The notes below the pieces were generated by a model, which saw only the letters and a list, made by a program, of their open reading frames with translations, made no database searches and had not been told where the DNA came from. Of a stretch of DNA of 64,000 nt, positions 52,912-60,732 are shown piece by piece. How positions within the stretch are numbered: position 1 is the stretch's first letter; each line of letters opens with the position of its first letter. Position numbers and translations under genes: made by a program. Source of the DNA: Chloroflexota bacterium (GTDB lineage: Bacteria; Chloroflexota; Anaerolineae; UBA4142); contig JACRBM010000058.1 of the NCBI GenBank assembly GCA_016219275.1, forward strand, positions 141,348 to 205,347, given 5' to 3'.

Positions 52912-55900
52912 CTAATCTCCAACTTCTGCCCTCAACACAAACAATTCGCGCAATTGCTCCGTCGTCATCTCGGTGATCCACGCTTCGCTCGTGCCGACGA
53001 TACTTTCCGCGAGCACCTTTTTGCGTTCGATCATCGCGTCAATCTTTTCCTCGAAGGTGCCCGCGCACAAATACTTGTGCACTTGTACGTTTTTCGTTTG
53101 CCCAATGCGAAACGCGCGGTCGGTCGCCTGGTTCTCCACCGCGGGGTTCCACCAGCGATCAAAATGGAACACGTGGTTCGCGCGCATCAGATTCAATCCC
53201 GTACCGCCCGCTTTGATCGAGAGAATAAAAATCAGCGGTCCGTTCGGATCGTCCTGAAAGCGTTCGATCATTTTCGTGCGTGCCTTTGCCGGGACGCCGC
53301 CGTGCAAGAACAAAACTTCATCGCCGAATGTTTCTTGCAAGTACGCTTTGAGCAGCGTGCCCATCTCCGCAAACTGTGTGAAGATGAGCGCGCGATCTTT
53401 GACGGCGCGCACTTCGTCGAGCATCTCGCTCAAACGGGCGAGCTTGCCGCTCCGTCCGACGAGCGCGCTCCCATCACCCAGGAATTGCGCGGGATGATTG
53501 CACACCTGTTTCAATTTCATCAGCGTCGCCAACACGATGCCGCGCCGGTTGATGCCTTCGGCTTCTTCGATCCGCTTGAGCGAATCGCGCACGACGGCTT
53601 CGTAAAGTGTCGCCTGCTCTTTTGTCAAATTGCAGAATACTTTCATCTCGTTCTTTTGCGGCAGATCGCTAATGACGTTCGGATCGGTTTTCACGCGGCG
53701 GAGAATGAATGGACTGACCAGCGACTTGAGTCGCTTGGTCGCGTTTGCGTCATTCGTGCGTTCAATCGGTTTGGCGAAGCGATTGTAGAAATCGTTTTGC
53801 GATCCCAGGAAGTCGGGATTGAGAAATTGGAAAATGCTCCAGAGTTCGGTCAAGCGATTTTCGACCGGCGTGCCGGTGAGCGCGGCGCGCCATTCCGCGT
53901 TCGCGCCAATTTTGCGCGCGGCTTGCGCTTGCTTCGTCGTCGGATTTTTGATGTTCTGCGCTTCATCGAGAATTACGTCGCTCCAGGCGACTTGCGCGAG
54001 TTGTTCGACATCGCGATGCAACAGCGCGTACGAACTGAGCACGACATCCGCTTGCGCGGCGTGCTGGGCGAGTTCGGTTTTCTTGCGCGTCGCGCCGTGA
54101 TGAATGTGCACGCGCAGATCGGGCGCAAAGCGCGACAACTCGCGTTCCCAGTTGCTGACAACCGAGGTCGGGCAAATGACGAGCGCGGGTTTGGTCTGGT
54201 CGCGTTGTACGCGTTCGGCGAGCAGAAAGGCAATCGTCGTCGGCGTCTTACCCAAGCCCATATCGTCCGCGAGACACGCGCCCAGTTCCCACTGGCGCAG
54301 AAACGCGAGCCAGGACAAGCCCGCCGTTTGATAGTGGCGCAACGTTCCGCGAAACGAACCCGGCGCGGCAATCGTCGCGAGTTTTTCGCCGCGCCCGAGT
54401 TGCTCGAGCAACTCGGCGATCCAGCCCTCCGCCGCGACACCGGTGACCGGCAAACCGACATTCGTCTTCGTCGGTTCGAGCGAGAGTGCGAGGCGCAACG
54501 CGTCTTGCAATGACATCTCACTCGTGCTCTTTTGCTTCTCCCAGAATTTGATCGCCTGCTCGATTTGCTCGGGGCGAATCTCTACCCACTGCCCGCGCAC
54601 TTGGACGAGTGGCACTTTTAAATTGGCGAGTCGCTCAAATTCTTCACGCGATAATGTTTCACCGCCAAGCGCGAGTTGCCAATCGTACTGAATGACTGAA
54701 TCGAACGTGAGCGACGCCACTCCACCTTTTTGCTGCGGCGACTGCTTTTTGCTTTTCAGATTGACGCGCACACCCAGCTTGCTGCTGATCCCTGGGATGA
54801 GCACGCCAAAGCCCGACGATTGCAACAACATCGCCGTTTCACGGATGAACGTGTACGCTTGCTCGACGTTCAACGCGCACGCTTCGGGTCGCGCGGTGCG
54901 AAGACTCGCTTCGATTGGCGCAAACATTTTCGAGGCGAGACCCAGCCCGGCGAGCAAGTGTTCTTGCGGTGCATCGAATTTGCGATTCAGGAATTTGAGC
55001 GCATTGCCGCGTTCGCGCCAGACGGCATCGGCGGGCACAAGCAAACTGGGATCGTCGTTCGCTTGCAAAAGATAGCGCACCGCCCAATTGCGTGCGCTCG
55101 CTTTGGGCGTAACAATGCCTTCGGCGTTCGCGGTTTCTGGCGGATCGAGACGGAAGCAGATGCGAAATGTATCGCCGTGCGCTGTGCCGATAGGTTCTGC
55201 CCACGCGCGGTATTGTTCGTAGAACGCGTTCAGGTTCGCGGTGGATTCTTCGACGATGCTTGTCTCATTGCCCAACGCGTCGAGCCATGCCTCCGCGATG
55301 TTTTTGTGCGCGTCGGGCAGATAGCGTCCCCAATCAAGGTTCGCGCGCGCGAACGCATCCATCGTCGTCGCGAGAAAGTTATCGAGCAAATCACGCGGCG
55401 CGGGTGCATCGCGCTTGGCGTGTTTATCGTCGCGAAAAATCGCGCGGCAAATCGGCGGCAGCGCGCCGTATGTCGTCAGGCGCGTCAGTCGTTCTTGTTC
55501 GCTCGGTTCATCCACGAGTGGTTGCCAGCGCGCGAGGAATTGCGCGTTGCGTTTTTCCAGGGTCGGTTTGATGCGTTGGCGCGCCAGCAATTCGAATGCG
55601 AACTTGGCAACGACTTGCCAATAGCGTAGGTCGTTGCCAATCTTGATCCCAGGAAGTAGTTCGTCCTGGGATGGCAAACTCGCGAGCAGGTCGAGGGTTT
55701 CTTCGGGTGAAAAGGTCAGCGCGTCGGTGTGCCATTGCGCGAGCTTGACGCGAACCGTGCCGCGCGGCGTGCCTGCCGCGTCATCGCGTAGAATTTCGAG
55801 CGAGGGTTGTGGCGCGGCGCGCGTGGAGGGCAGCATCAGTGTGAGCGTAGATTCTTGCGCGCTCCAGCCGTCGAGCGACAGTTCGCGCAACATGCTTCGC

Positions 55901-56040
55901 AAATCGCGTGTGGACGCGGCGAAGGGATGCTCGCGCGTGCGCGCAGCGGCGCGTGTAACGTTCGTTTCCGCCCAGAGCGCGAACGCGCCTTGTCGTTCTG
56001 GGTTGTCGCCGATCAACCAAGAACCGTGCAGGATACGCAA
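52912..56040 (-). CDS. SNF2/HepA-family helicase-like ATPase
   Basis: 1042 residues from a TTG start at 56040 with GGAG upstream. There is an N-terminal accessory region (~540 residues), then the SNF2 ATPase: motif I DDMGLGKTPTTIAFLL, motif II DVILDEAQNIKN, GTPVENRLTELWS, and the C-terminal lobe with LSIKAGGTGLNLMRANHVFH and DRAFRIGQTKNVQVHKY. ATP-driven remodeller of nucleic-acid complexes; HepA-like members recycle RNA polymerase. Paired with the SWIM gene downstream. Confidence 0.93.
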   Translation of the reverse strand: MRILHGSWLIGDNPERQGAFALWAETNVTRAAARTREHPFAASTRDLRSMLRELSLDGWSAQESTLTLMLPSTRAAPQPSLEILRDDAAGTPRGTVRVKLAQWHTDALTFSPEETLDLLASLPSQDELLPGIKIGNDLRYWQVVAKFAFELLARQRIKPTLEKRNAQFLARWQPLVDEPSEQERLTRLTTYGALPPICRAIFRDDKHAKRDAPAPRDLLDNFLATTMDAFARANLDWGRYLPDAHKNIAEAWLDALGNETSIVEESTANLNAFYEQYRAWAEPIGTAHGDTFRICFRLDPPETANAEGIVTPKASARNWAVRYLLQANDDPSLLVPADAVWRERGNALKFLNRKFDAPQEHLLAGLGLASKMFAPIEASLRTARPEACALNVEQAYTFIRETAMLLQSSGFGVLIPGISSKLGVRVNLKSKKQSPQQKGGVASLTFDSVIQYDWQLALGGETLSREEFERLANLKVPLVQVRGQWVEIRPEQIEQAIKFWEKQKSTSEMSLQDALRLALSLEPTKTNVGLPVTGVAAEGWIAELLEQLGRGEKLATIAAPGSFRGTLRHYQTAGLSWLAFLRQWELGACLADDMGLGKTPTTIAFLLAERVQRDQTKPALVICPTSVVSNWERELSRFAPDLRVHIHHGATRKKTELAQHAAQADVVLSSYALLHRDVEQLAQVAWSDVILDEAQNIKNPTTKQAQAARKIGANAEWRAALTGTPVENRLTELWSIFQFLNPDFLGSQNDFYNRFAKPIERTNDANATKRLKSLVSPFILRRVKTDPNVISDLPQKNEMKVFCNLTKEQATLYEAVVRDSLKRIEEAEGINRRGIVLATLMKLKQVCNHPAQFLGDGSALVGRSGKLARLSEMLDEVRAVKDRALIFTQFAEMGTLLKAYLQETFGDEVLFLHGGVPAKARTKMIERFQDDPNGPLIFILSIKAGGTGLNLMRANHVFHFDRWWNPAVENQATDRAFRIGQTKNVQVHKYLCAGTFEEKIDAMIERKKVLAESIVGTSEAWITEMTTEQLRELFVLRAEVGD

Positions 56041-56224
56041 AGTGGTCTCCGTTTTCTCGCGGCGAGTTTGAAAATGTCGTCGAGAAAAAAGCCAACCTAT
56101 TTCGTCGCCGCGAGACGCATTTTAATCCCGGATGCCATCCTTCGCAAACGCGGGCGGAGTAATTGCGTACCGTATGATTTGCCGCGCACTTGCGCGCTAA
56201 CATTTTCGGTTCCCAGAAAACAAC

Positions 56225-56270
56225 AACGCGCAAGTCTTGAAACCATTACTTGGTCCGAGACTTGCGCGTT
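56225..56270. repeat. 13-bp inverted repeat AACGCGCAAGTCT/AGACTTGCGCGTT
   Basis: Perfect arms with a 20-base loop, in the 339-base gap between the helicase and integrase genes. No coding capacity seen in that gap. Confidence 0.7.
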
Positions 56271-56307
56271 ATGTTTTTGAAAGCCACCTTTCAGACTTGA
56301 ACTGAAA

Positions 56308-56369
56308 ACCGGCCGCTTACGATAGAATGGATGTTCTAATCGAGCAGATATTCTGTCTAAGCGGTCGGT
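56308..56369 (-). terminator. Long imperfect hairpin, probable bidirectional terminator at the element edge
   Basis: ACCGGCCGCTTA-x-GATAGAAT pairs with ATTCTGTC-TAAGCGGTCGGT. T-runs follow on both strands (TTTT at 56371; on the minus strand GGTTTTCAG). It lies just downstream of the integrase stop and could also be part of the attachment region. Confidence 0.6.
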
Positions 56370-56379
56370 CTTTTATTTT

Positions 56380-57306
56380 CTAGGGTTCTTGGATCCAAGA
56401 GTACTTGTCGTGCGCGTCCGCAAGTTCCTGTTGGCTGAAAACACCATAGAACTGCGCCGTGACTTGTTCGTCACTGTGACCGAGAATCCGGCTAACCCGC
56501 CCGAGATCCAAACCGCGCTCCAAAAGAGAGCGCGCCAGTCCATGCCGGAAACTGTGCGGGTTGAATCGCCCTTTGATGCCCGCACTTTTGCCTATTCCCT
56601 TGATGGTCTGATACAGACCCGCCGGCGTCAGTGGCCCTTTACGACCGACGAACACCCGCGTCGTTGTCTGTGCCTTCCTCATTTGTTTGCGCTCTTCCAA
56701 CCATGTGCGCAATGCCTCTGCGGTCGGCGGATTGAAAAAAACCGCGCGGACTTTTTTCCTTCCATGCTTGCCCTTCTCGCGCACAATCGCCTGGCGTTTT
56801 TCCAAATCGAGGTCGGTGAGTTCAAGCCCGACCACACCTCCCAAACGACATCCCGTATCCGCCAGAAACATCAACAGCGCGTAATTGCGCGGGGATGCTT
56901 TAGCGACTGCGAGCATTTTTTGCATGTCTGTCTCCCGTATCCCCTTGGGTGGTTCGTTCCCCAATGCCGGCAGTTCCAAACGAGCCGCCGGATTCTTTTC
57001 GATTTTGCCTTCGTTGAAATGCCAACGAAAGAATTGTCGGACAACTCGGACGTGACCGTGAATGGTCCAGATCGAGAGATATCCCCGCTCACGCGGTCGC
57101 GATGTATTCGAGGCATAGCGTTCGTCGCGCTCAAACAACGATGCGCGATACGCGCGCAAATCGTCGAGTGTGACGGTAGACATATCATGATTGCCAAGGT
57201 AATCCCGCAGGACGCCCAGCGATTGCTTGTAAATGCGCATGGTCTTGGGGCTGATCATCCCGTGATGCGCCGAGAGATACATTTCAATTGCGCGTTCGAG
57301 TTCCAT
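56380..57306 (-). CDS. Tyrosine recombinase/integrase
   Basis: 308 residues from the ATG at 57306 (GAGGAG upstream; the longer frame to 57345 would include the promoter). The N-terminal SAM-like core-binding domain is about 1-115, the catalytic domain after it. Active-site residues are R in DTGCRLGGVVGLEL, the HxxR box in NPHSFRHGLARSLL, H in ILGHSDEQV and Tyr in TAQFYGVFS. The length fits XerC/D-like integrases. As first gene of the region to its right it probably integrates and excises the element. A GAAC-N4-GTTC box lies about 43 bases upstream. Confidence 0.93.
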   Translation of the reverse strand: MELERAIEMYLSAHHGMISPKTMRIYKQSLGVLRDYLGNHDMSTVTLDDLRAYRASLFERDERYASNTSRPRERGYLSIWTIHGHVRVVRQFFRWHFNEGKIEKNPAARLELPALGNEPPKGIRETDMQKMLAVAKASPRNYALLMFLADTGCRLGGVVGLELTDLDLEKRQAIVREKGKHGRKKVRAVFFNPPTAEALRTWLEERKQMRKAQTTTRVFVGRKGPLTPAGLYQTIKGIGKSAGIKGRFNPHSFRHGLARSLLERGLDLGRVSRILGHSDEQVTAQFYGVFSQQELADAHDKYSWIQEP

Positions 57307-57348
57307 CGCACACTCCTCGTGGTCTTTGACGGTAGGGTAGCACATTCA

Positions 57349-57360
57349 GAACTTGCGTTC
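57349..57360. promoter_or_regulatory. GAAC-N4-GTTC operator upstream of the integrase
   Basis: GAACTTGCGTTC, flanked by A and T to give a 14-bp near-palindrome. It overlaps the expected -35 region of an integrase promoter with -10 TACCCT. The pattern equals the SOS box of Gram-positive-type LexA. Confidence 0.6.
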
Positions 57361-57373
57361 TATCACCGAAAGA

Positions 57374-57660
57374 CGGGATTTTTCCGTGATTTTTCGATCA
57401 CGGATATCCGTTACTCCTCGGTCGCCGAAATCAAAAGCACGGTAGAAGGATGCCGCGCAACAAAAAATCCGGTATTTTCCCGTGATTTCCGTATCACGGA
57501 TATCCGTTACTCCTCGGTAGCCGAAATAGAAAAGCGCGGCAGAAGGATGCCGCGCAACAAAAAATCCGGTATTTTCCCGTGATTTCCGTATCACGGATTT
57601 CCGTTACTCCCCAGTAACGGAAATAAAACAGCGCGGCAAATGGATGCCGCGCACGAAACG
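57374..57660. repeat. Three tandem ~97-bp units, each with two to three hairpins
   Basis: The marker ATGCCGCGC recurs with a period of 97 (first two at 57450 and 57547, third at 57644). Each unit carries CCGTGATTTCCGTATCACGG, an ATATCCGTTACTCC block and GCGCGGCA...TGCCGCGC hairpins. The third has CCGTTACTCCCCAGTAACGG. It lies between integrase and the LexA-like gene. Could be an origin, attachment or regulatory array. Confidence 0.9.
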
Positions 57661-57736
57661 TGGTGGAGGGCGGATCAGCCGTGGGAAGCAAGTCCGCCTT
57701 CCACCCACACTGTATCACAAATCAGGTCAGAAAGCA

Positions 57737-57991
57737 ATGAAACGAACAAACGAGCGGACCGTTCACGACATTCAGAAGATTTTCCAGTGGATCGTCACAT
57801 ACAAAACCCACCACGATGGCAACTCTCCATCGCTGGTCGAACTAATGAAGGCGTGCGGCATTTCCAGCCGGAGTGTCGCGCTGTATCAACTGCATCGCTT
57901 GCAGAACGCCGGCTACATTCGCCTGACGGCGAGCCGCAAGTCACGCAGCATCTGTATCGTCGGTGGGGAATGGCGCTTGGCCACGCCATGA
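57737..57991 (+). CDS. LexA-type winged-helix DNA-binding protein without peptidase domain
   Basis: 84 residues from ATG at 57737. IQKIFQWIVTYKTHHDGNSPS and ELMKACGISSRSVALYQLHR then LQNAGYIRL match the LexA N-terminal DNA-binding domain (helix-turn-helix with wing), but the Ser/Lys autopeptidase part is missing. It ends about where a LexA DNA-binding domain ends. It sits between two GAAC-N4-GTTC boxes and so may be the local repressor or a competitor of host LexA (inference). Confidence 0.8.
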   Translation: MKRTNERTVHDIQKIFQWIVTYKTHHDGNSPSLVELMKACGISSRSVALYQLHRLQNAGYIRLTASRKSRSICIVGGEWRLATP

Positions 57992-57999
57992 GGCGAAGG

Positions 58000-58347
58000 T
58001 CAATCGGTTAAGTCGCGGAGGAGGCGCGCGAGTTCGACGCGGGTGTGCACGTCAAGCTTGGCGTAGATGTGCTTGAGGTGGGACTCGACGGTGTGGACGG
58101 AGATGTTCAATTCCCGTGCGATGTCGGCGTTGCGCATCCCGCGAGCGACGAGACGAGCGACCTGGGTTTCGCGAGAGGTGAGCGAATCCCATAACCAGGT
58201 TCGGTTAGTCGGAGAAGTCGAAGGTGTGATGACCTGCATCATCGGGGCTGGAGTGACTTGCCGCTGTCGTCGGCGGTACCGCTGCAGAGCGATGAGCAGG
58301 GCGAGCACACCAGCAATGCTCAAGGTGAGAAAGAGTACGTCCGTCAC
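58000..58347 (-). CDS. Membrane-tethered LuxR-type regulator
   Basis: 115 residues from a GTG start at 58347. One N-terminal membrane helix (2-21) is followed by a linker and a LuxR helix-turn-helix at about 53-112 (LTSRETQVARLVARGMRNAD; then SVHTVESHLKHIYAKL). A small one-TM LuxR regulator without receiver is unusual but known. The promoter (58355-58383) predicts a leaderless mRNA starting at the GTG. Convergent with the LexA-like gene (9-base gap). Confidence 0.85.
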   Translation of the reverse strand: MTDVLFLTLSIAGVLALLIALQRYRRRQRQVTPAPMMQVITPSTSPTNRTWLWDSLTSRETQVARLVARGMRNADIARELNISVHTVESHLKHIYAKLDVHTRVELARLLRDLTD

Positions 58348-58354
58348 ACCGTTG

Positions 58355-58383
58355 ATTGTATCAGAACATCAGTTCTAAGTCAA
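58355..58383 (-). promoter_or_regulatory. Promoter of the LuxR gene with GAAC-N4-GTTC operator in the spacer
   Basis: On the minus strand TTGACT (58378-58383), 17 bases, TACAAT (58355-58360), then seven bases to the GTG start. GAACATCAGTTC (58364-58375) fills the spacer, so a LexA-like repressor bound there would block RNA polymerase. Confidence 0.78.
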
Positions 58384-58421
58384 AAAATGCGCGGTGATGA
58401 TGATTGGCACAGGCAGGACCG

Positions 58422-58607
58422 ATGCGGCTTGTCGTCGAGTCTGAACATAGCGCGATCGCCACGAACGCAAAAGGATGCGGGACGGCACAAGTGACTCGGT
58501 ACGACCTTGCAGGTTCAGGCGCCAAAGCGGAATGGATATTCCCGCCACTTGCAAGCCAAGGAACGCACAGGGAACGCTTCAGCGACCCGCCAGACACCGG
58601 TAAATAA
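58422..58607 (+). CDS. Possible 61-aa protein
   Basis: ATG at 58422 gives MRLVVESEHSAIATNAKGCG, then TAQVTRYDLAGSGAKAEWIF. The Shine-Dalgarno is weak (AGGACC). No family recognised. It lies in the 477-base stretch 58348-58824, where the LuxR promoter and this frame are the only things I can point to. Coding status is doubtful. Confidence 0.3.
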   Translation: MRLVVESEHSAIATNAKGCGTAQVTRYDLAGSGAKAEWIFPPLASQGTHRERFSDPPDTGK

Positions 58608-58824
58608 TCCTGGGTGTGAATCGCGGAACATCTGACCCGGCGATGCACCAAAACGCACCAGGCATAAATAACGGAGGGATCAGCGACAGCTCCGTATCGG
58701 ATACCTCATACGCGGCAGCGCCCTCTGGTGACAGGGGGCTTCCCAGGCGTTTCGTTTCCTTTACTAAGCAACGCTATGCGAACGACCCAGTAAACCTGGG
58801 ACGAAATAAAACAGGAGGCATGAA

Positions 58825-59268
58825 ATGCAGTATCGAATTTGGACGGACGGCGCGTGCTCAGGCAATCCTGGGATTGGGGCTTGGGCATCCATCATCGTGG
58901 ATGAGCAAGGTGATGATGTGCGCCTCGGTCAAGCAGAAGATCACACGACGAACAATCTGATGGAACTGCGCGCAGTCGAGCGTGCGCTTGAATTCGTGGA
59001 CACGAATGCGCGCGTCGTCGTTTACACCGACAGCAACCTGGTCGTGCAATGGATGATTGGAACATATGAGCGGAAGAATGCTCAATGTGCGGTGATCTCC
59101 AATCACATTGACCAACTGATTGCGACGAAAGGGTTGCAGGTCGAATGGGTACACGTTCCTGGGCATGGTGGAGATGAACGCAACGAACAAGCGGATCGGT
59201 TTGCCAAGTCGCTGATTCGACTGCGTAAGCGCGAGCTGGCGCAAGAGATGATGCAGAGGCAACGATGA
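58825..59268 (+). CDS. rnhA: Ribonuclease HI
   Basis: 147 residues. Active-site D8 (RIWTDGACSGNPG), E47 (NNLMELRAVERAL), D69 (VYTDSNLV), D124 (GHGGDERNEQADRFAK), and the His of GHGGDERN are all present. It cuts the RNA strand of RNA-DNA hybrids. AGGAGG lies before the ATG. It overlaps the XRE gene by ATGA. On a mobile element it may serve replication-primer removal. Confidence 0.93.
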   Translation: MQYRIWTDGACSGNPGIGAWASIIVDEQGDDVRLGQAEDHTTNNLMELRAVERALEFVDTNARVVVYTDSNLVVQWMIGTYERKNAQCAVISNHIDQLIATKGLQVEWVHVPGHGGDERNEQADRFAKSLIRLRKRELAQEMMQRQR

Positions 59269-59906
59269 GAAACGCAGACACCCCTACCCCGCCAAAAAAG
59301 AGGGGTCACGGAAAGTCAAAAAAGGCAAAAACCCCTAGTGTCAAAAGTAGTGCTCGTGGCTTGAGAGGCGCAAAAAAACGCGGCAAGGCATCCGAGTCCA
59401 AGAAGCCCACAATCGTGGCTCTCACGCGATTGCCGTCGGCGAAGGAAATTCGCGAATTGCGCGCTAACCTGGGCCTGTCCGCGACCCAGTTTGGTAAGAA
59501 GTTTGGATGTTCGCGGAGCCACATCAAACACTTGGAAGGTGGGAGTAAGAAAGCGCATCCGAAATTCGCGGAACAGTTTTGGAAGTTCCGCGATATGACG
59601 CCGCGGACGAGCGTGCGCTTGATAACCCAGGTTGATCTACCGCCGCTGGTCTATGTGGAAACACCGCCGATGCAATGCAGAGGACACGGCAACTATTTCT
59701 TTTGGGCAGACCGTCGCCGCGTCTACTGCAAGCACAACAAGGGCGAGTGCCGTAAGTTGTGGTTGCGAAAGTTGAGAGGGGAAAATGCCAGTACTCGATT
59801 GTCTCATTACGCTCGCCGCCGGGTGCATCGTCATCCTGGGAATCGGCGTGTGGAAAAAACTAAGCGACGTACGAAATCCAAGGAGGTGGGAGGAGTGAAG
59901 AAGTGA
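59265..59906 (+). CDS. XRE-family HTH protein with Cys-rich C-terminal part
   Basis: 213 residues. A Lys-rich N-terminus (1-45) is followed by an XRE helix-turn-helix at about 50-110 (EIRELRANLGLSATQFGKKF; GCSRSHIKHLEGGSKKAHP). Then comes a domain with MQCRGHGNYFFWADRRRVYC and HNKGECRK, possibly zinc-binding. The last ~40 residues are Arg/Lys-rich and share DNA with a second frame (59785-59898). Probably DNA-binding. Confidence 0.8.
   Translation: MRNADTPTPPKKRGHGKSKKAKTPSVKSSARGLRGAKKRGKASESKKPTIVALTRLPSAKEIRELRANLGLSATQFGKKFGCSRSHIKHLEGGSKKAHPKFAEQFWKFRDMTPRTSVRLITQVDLPPLVYVETPPMQCRGHGNYFFWADRRRVYCKHNKGECRKLWLRKLRGENASTRLSHYARRRVHRHPGNRRVEKTKRRTKSKEVGGVKK
59785..59898 (+). CDS. 37-aa single-helix peptide overlapping the XRE gene in another frame
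   Basis: ATG at 59785 with GAGAGGGG upstream gives MPVLDCLITLAAGCIVILGI, then GVWKKLSDVRNPRRWEE. One membrane helix (about 5-22) with a basic tail. It lies wholly inside the end of the XRE gene. Could be real, as phage-like elements pack small membrane genes, or chance. Confidence 0.45.
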   Translation: MPVLDCLITLAAGCIVILGIGVWKKLSDVRNPRRWEE

Positions 59907-60118
59907 CAGACCTTGTGGCGATTGACCTCAACCGATTGTGGGTCATTCCGTTTCGCGTGAATGCAGGAATGAAGTGCGGGCATTGTGGACGACCGCAGAC
60001 GGTCAACGCGAAGATGTTCGAGATCTGGAAGGGCAAGGCGTTTTTGAAAAACCTATGTCCGAATTGCAACGAACGGCGCAAACGCGGACAGATTCAACTC
60101 GAAGGAGCATCGAAATGA
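59903..60118 (+). CDS. Small zinc-ribbon-like protein
   Basis: 71 residues from a GTG at 59903 with AAGGAGGTGGGAGGAG upstream. CGHC near 25 and CPNC near 52 could form one zinc site. It overlaps the next gene by ATGA. Function unknown. Confidence 0.72.
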   Translation: MTDLVAIDLNRLWVIPFRVNAGMKCGHCGRPQTVNAKMFEIWKGKAFLKNLCPNCNERRKRGQIQLEGASK

Positions 60119-60486
60119 CAATGCGAATGTTCGATCTGAAATGGTTTGTGGTCGTTTTCCTGCTTGTGGCATTGGCAGTCGTGATGGCAAATGGTTTGCC
60201 GGAGGAAGAAGCCAAACCACATCAAGGGCAAGCATGGTTGCAATGGGGCGATGATGATTTTATGCCCCAAAACGACTGCGGCAAAAATTACACGCTCAAA
60301 TTGTGGTGGGTACAACCCGATGGGACACGATGCGAACATACACGCGGCACGGTTAGCAAGGAATACGTCGAGCGAATCGAACGAACCTTCGAGGGCGAGC
60401 AAAATCTATTCACCGACAAACTCGACCTTGCGCTTGACTACATCGAAAAAGTGATATGGCGACTGGGGGGATACTCGCCGAATTAA
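60115..60486 (+). CDS. Small membrane-anchored or secreted protein
   Basis: 123 residues from ATG at 60115 (GAAGGAG upstream). The N-terminal helix (about 9-26, WFVVVFLLVALAVVMANG) is an anchor or signal; the outer part has two Cys (NDCGKNY; TRCEHT). No family recognised. Confidence 0.68.
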   Translation: MTMRMFDLKWFVVVFLLVALAVVMANGLPEEEAKPHQGQAWLQWGDDDFMPQNDCGKNYTLKLWWVQPDGTRCEHTRGTVSKEYVERIERTFEGEQNLFTDKLDLALDYIEKVIWRLGGYSPN

Positions 60487-60489
60487 AAA

Positions 60490-60714
60490 CTAGGATAGGA
60501 CTTGATGCACTCGCCGGACTTCTGCGAAAAGTTCGGCGAGTTCTTTTTTTGCATTGGCAATCGCAAATGAGCCGATGAATGGATGGCGTTGCGGACGAAA
60601 GAAATAAACCCGATACACCATACCTCTAGGATTGATGCGCGGTTGAGGAATAATCTCGATACGAATGCCCTTGGAAAGCAGGAAAAGCAAATCACTTAAC
60701 ATTTGCTCATTCAT
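60490..60714 (-). CDS. Small hypothetical protein, leaderless
   Basis: 74 residues from ATG at 60714 (MNEQMLSDLLFLLSKGIRIE; then RVYFFRPQRHPFIGSF). An extended -10 (TGC-TATAAT, 60721-60726) lies so close that the mRNA would start at the ATG; an in-frame start at 60732 would lie upstream of it. It resembles small phage or plasmid proteins with a beta-rich core. Function unknown. Confidence 0.65.
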   Translation of the reverse strand: MNEQMLSDLLFLLSKGIRIEIIPQPRINPRGMVYRVYFFRPQRHPFIGSFAIANAKKELAELFAEVRRVHQVLS

Positions 60715-60720
60715 AATCCC

Positions 60721-60729
60721 ATTATAGCA
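60721..60729 (-). promoter_or_regulatory. Extended -10 promoter of the 74-aa gene
   Basis: TGCTATAAT on the minus strand, six bases before the ATG at 60714. The -35 is weak. Confidence 0.6.
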
Positions 60730-60732
60730 CAA

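Noticed and set aside
52954..54513. 519-residue plus-strand frame opposite the SNF2 gene
   Set aside because: Shadow of the helicase; no start site or domain.
57374..57660. CRISPR array
   Set aside because: The unit is a complete 97-base repeat without unique spacers; no cas genes nearby.
58616..58960. 114-residue plus-strand frame ahead of RNase HI
   Set aside because: Overlaps the conserved start of RNase HI in another frame and has no ribosome-binding site.
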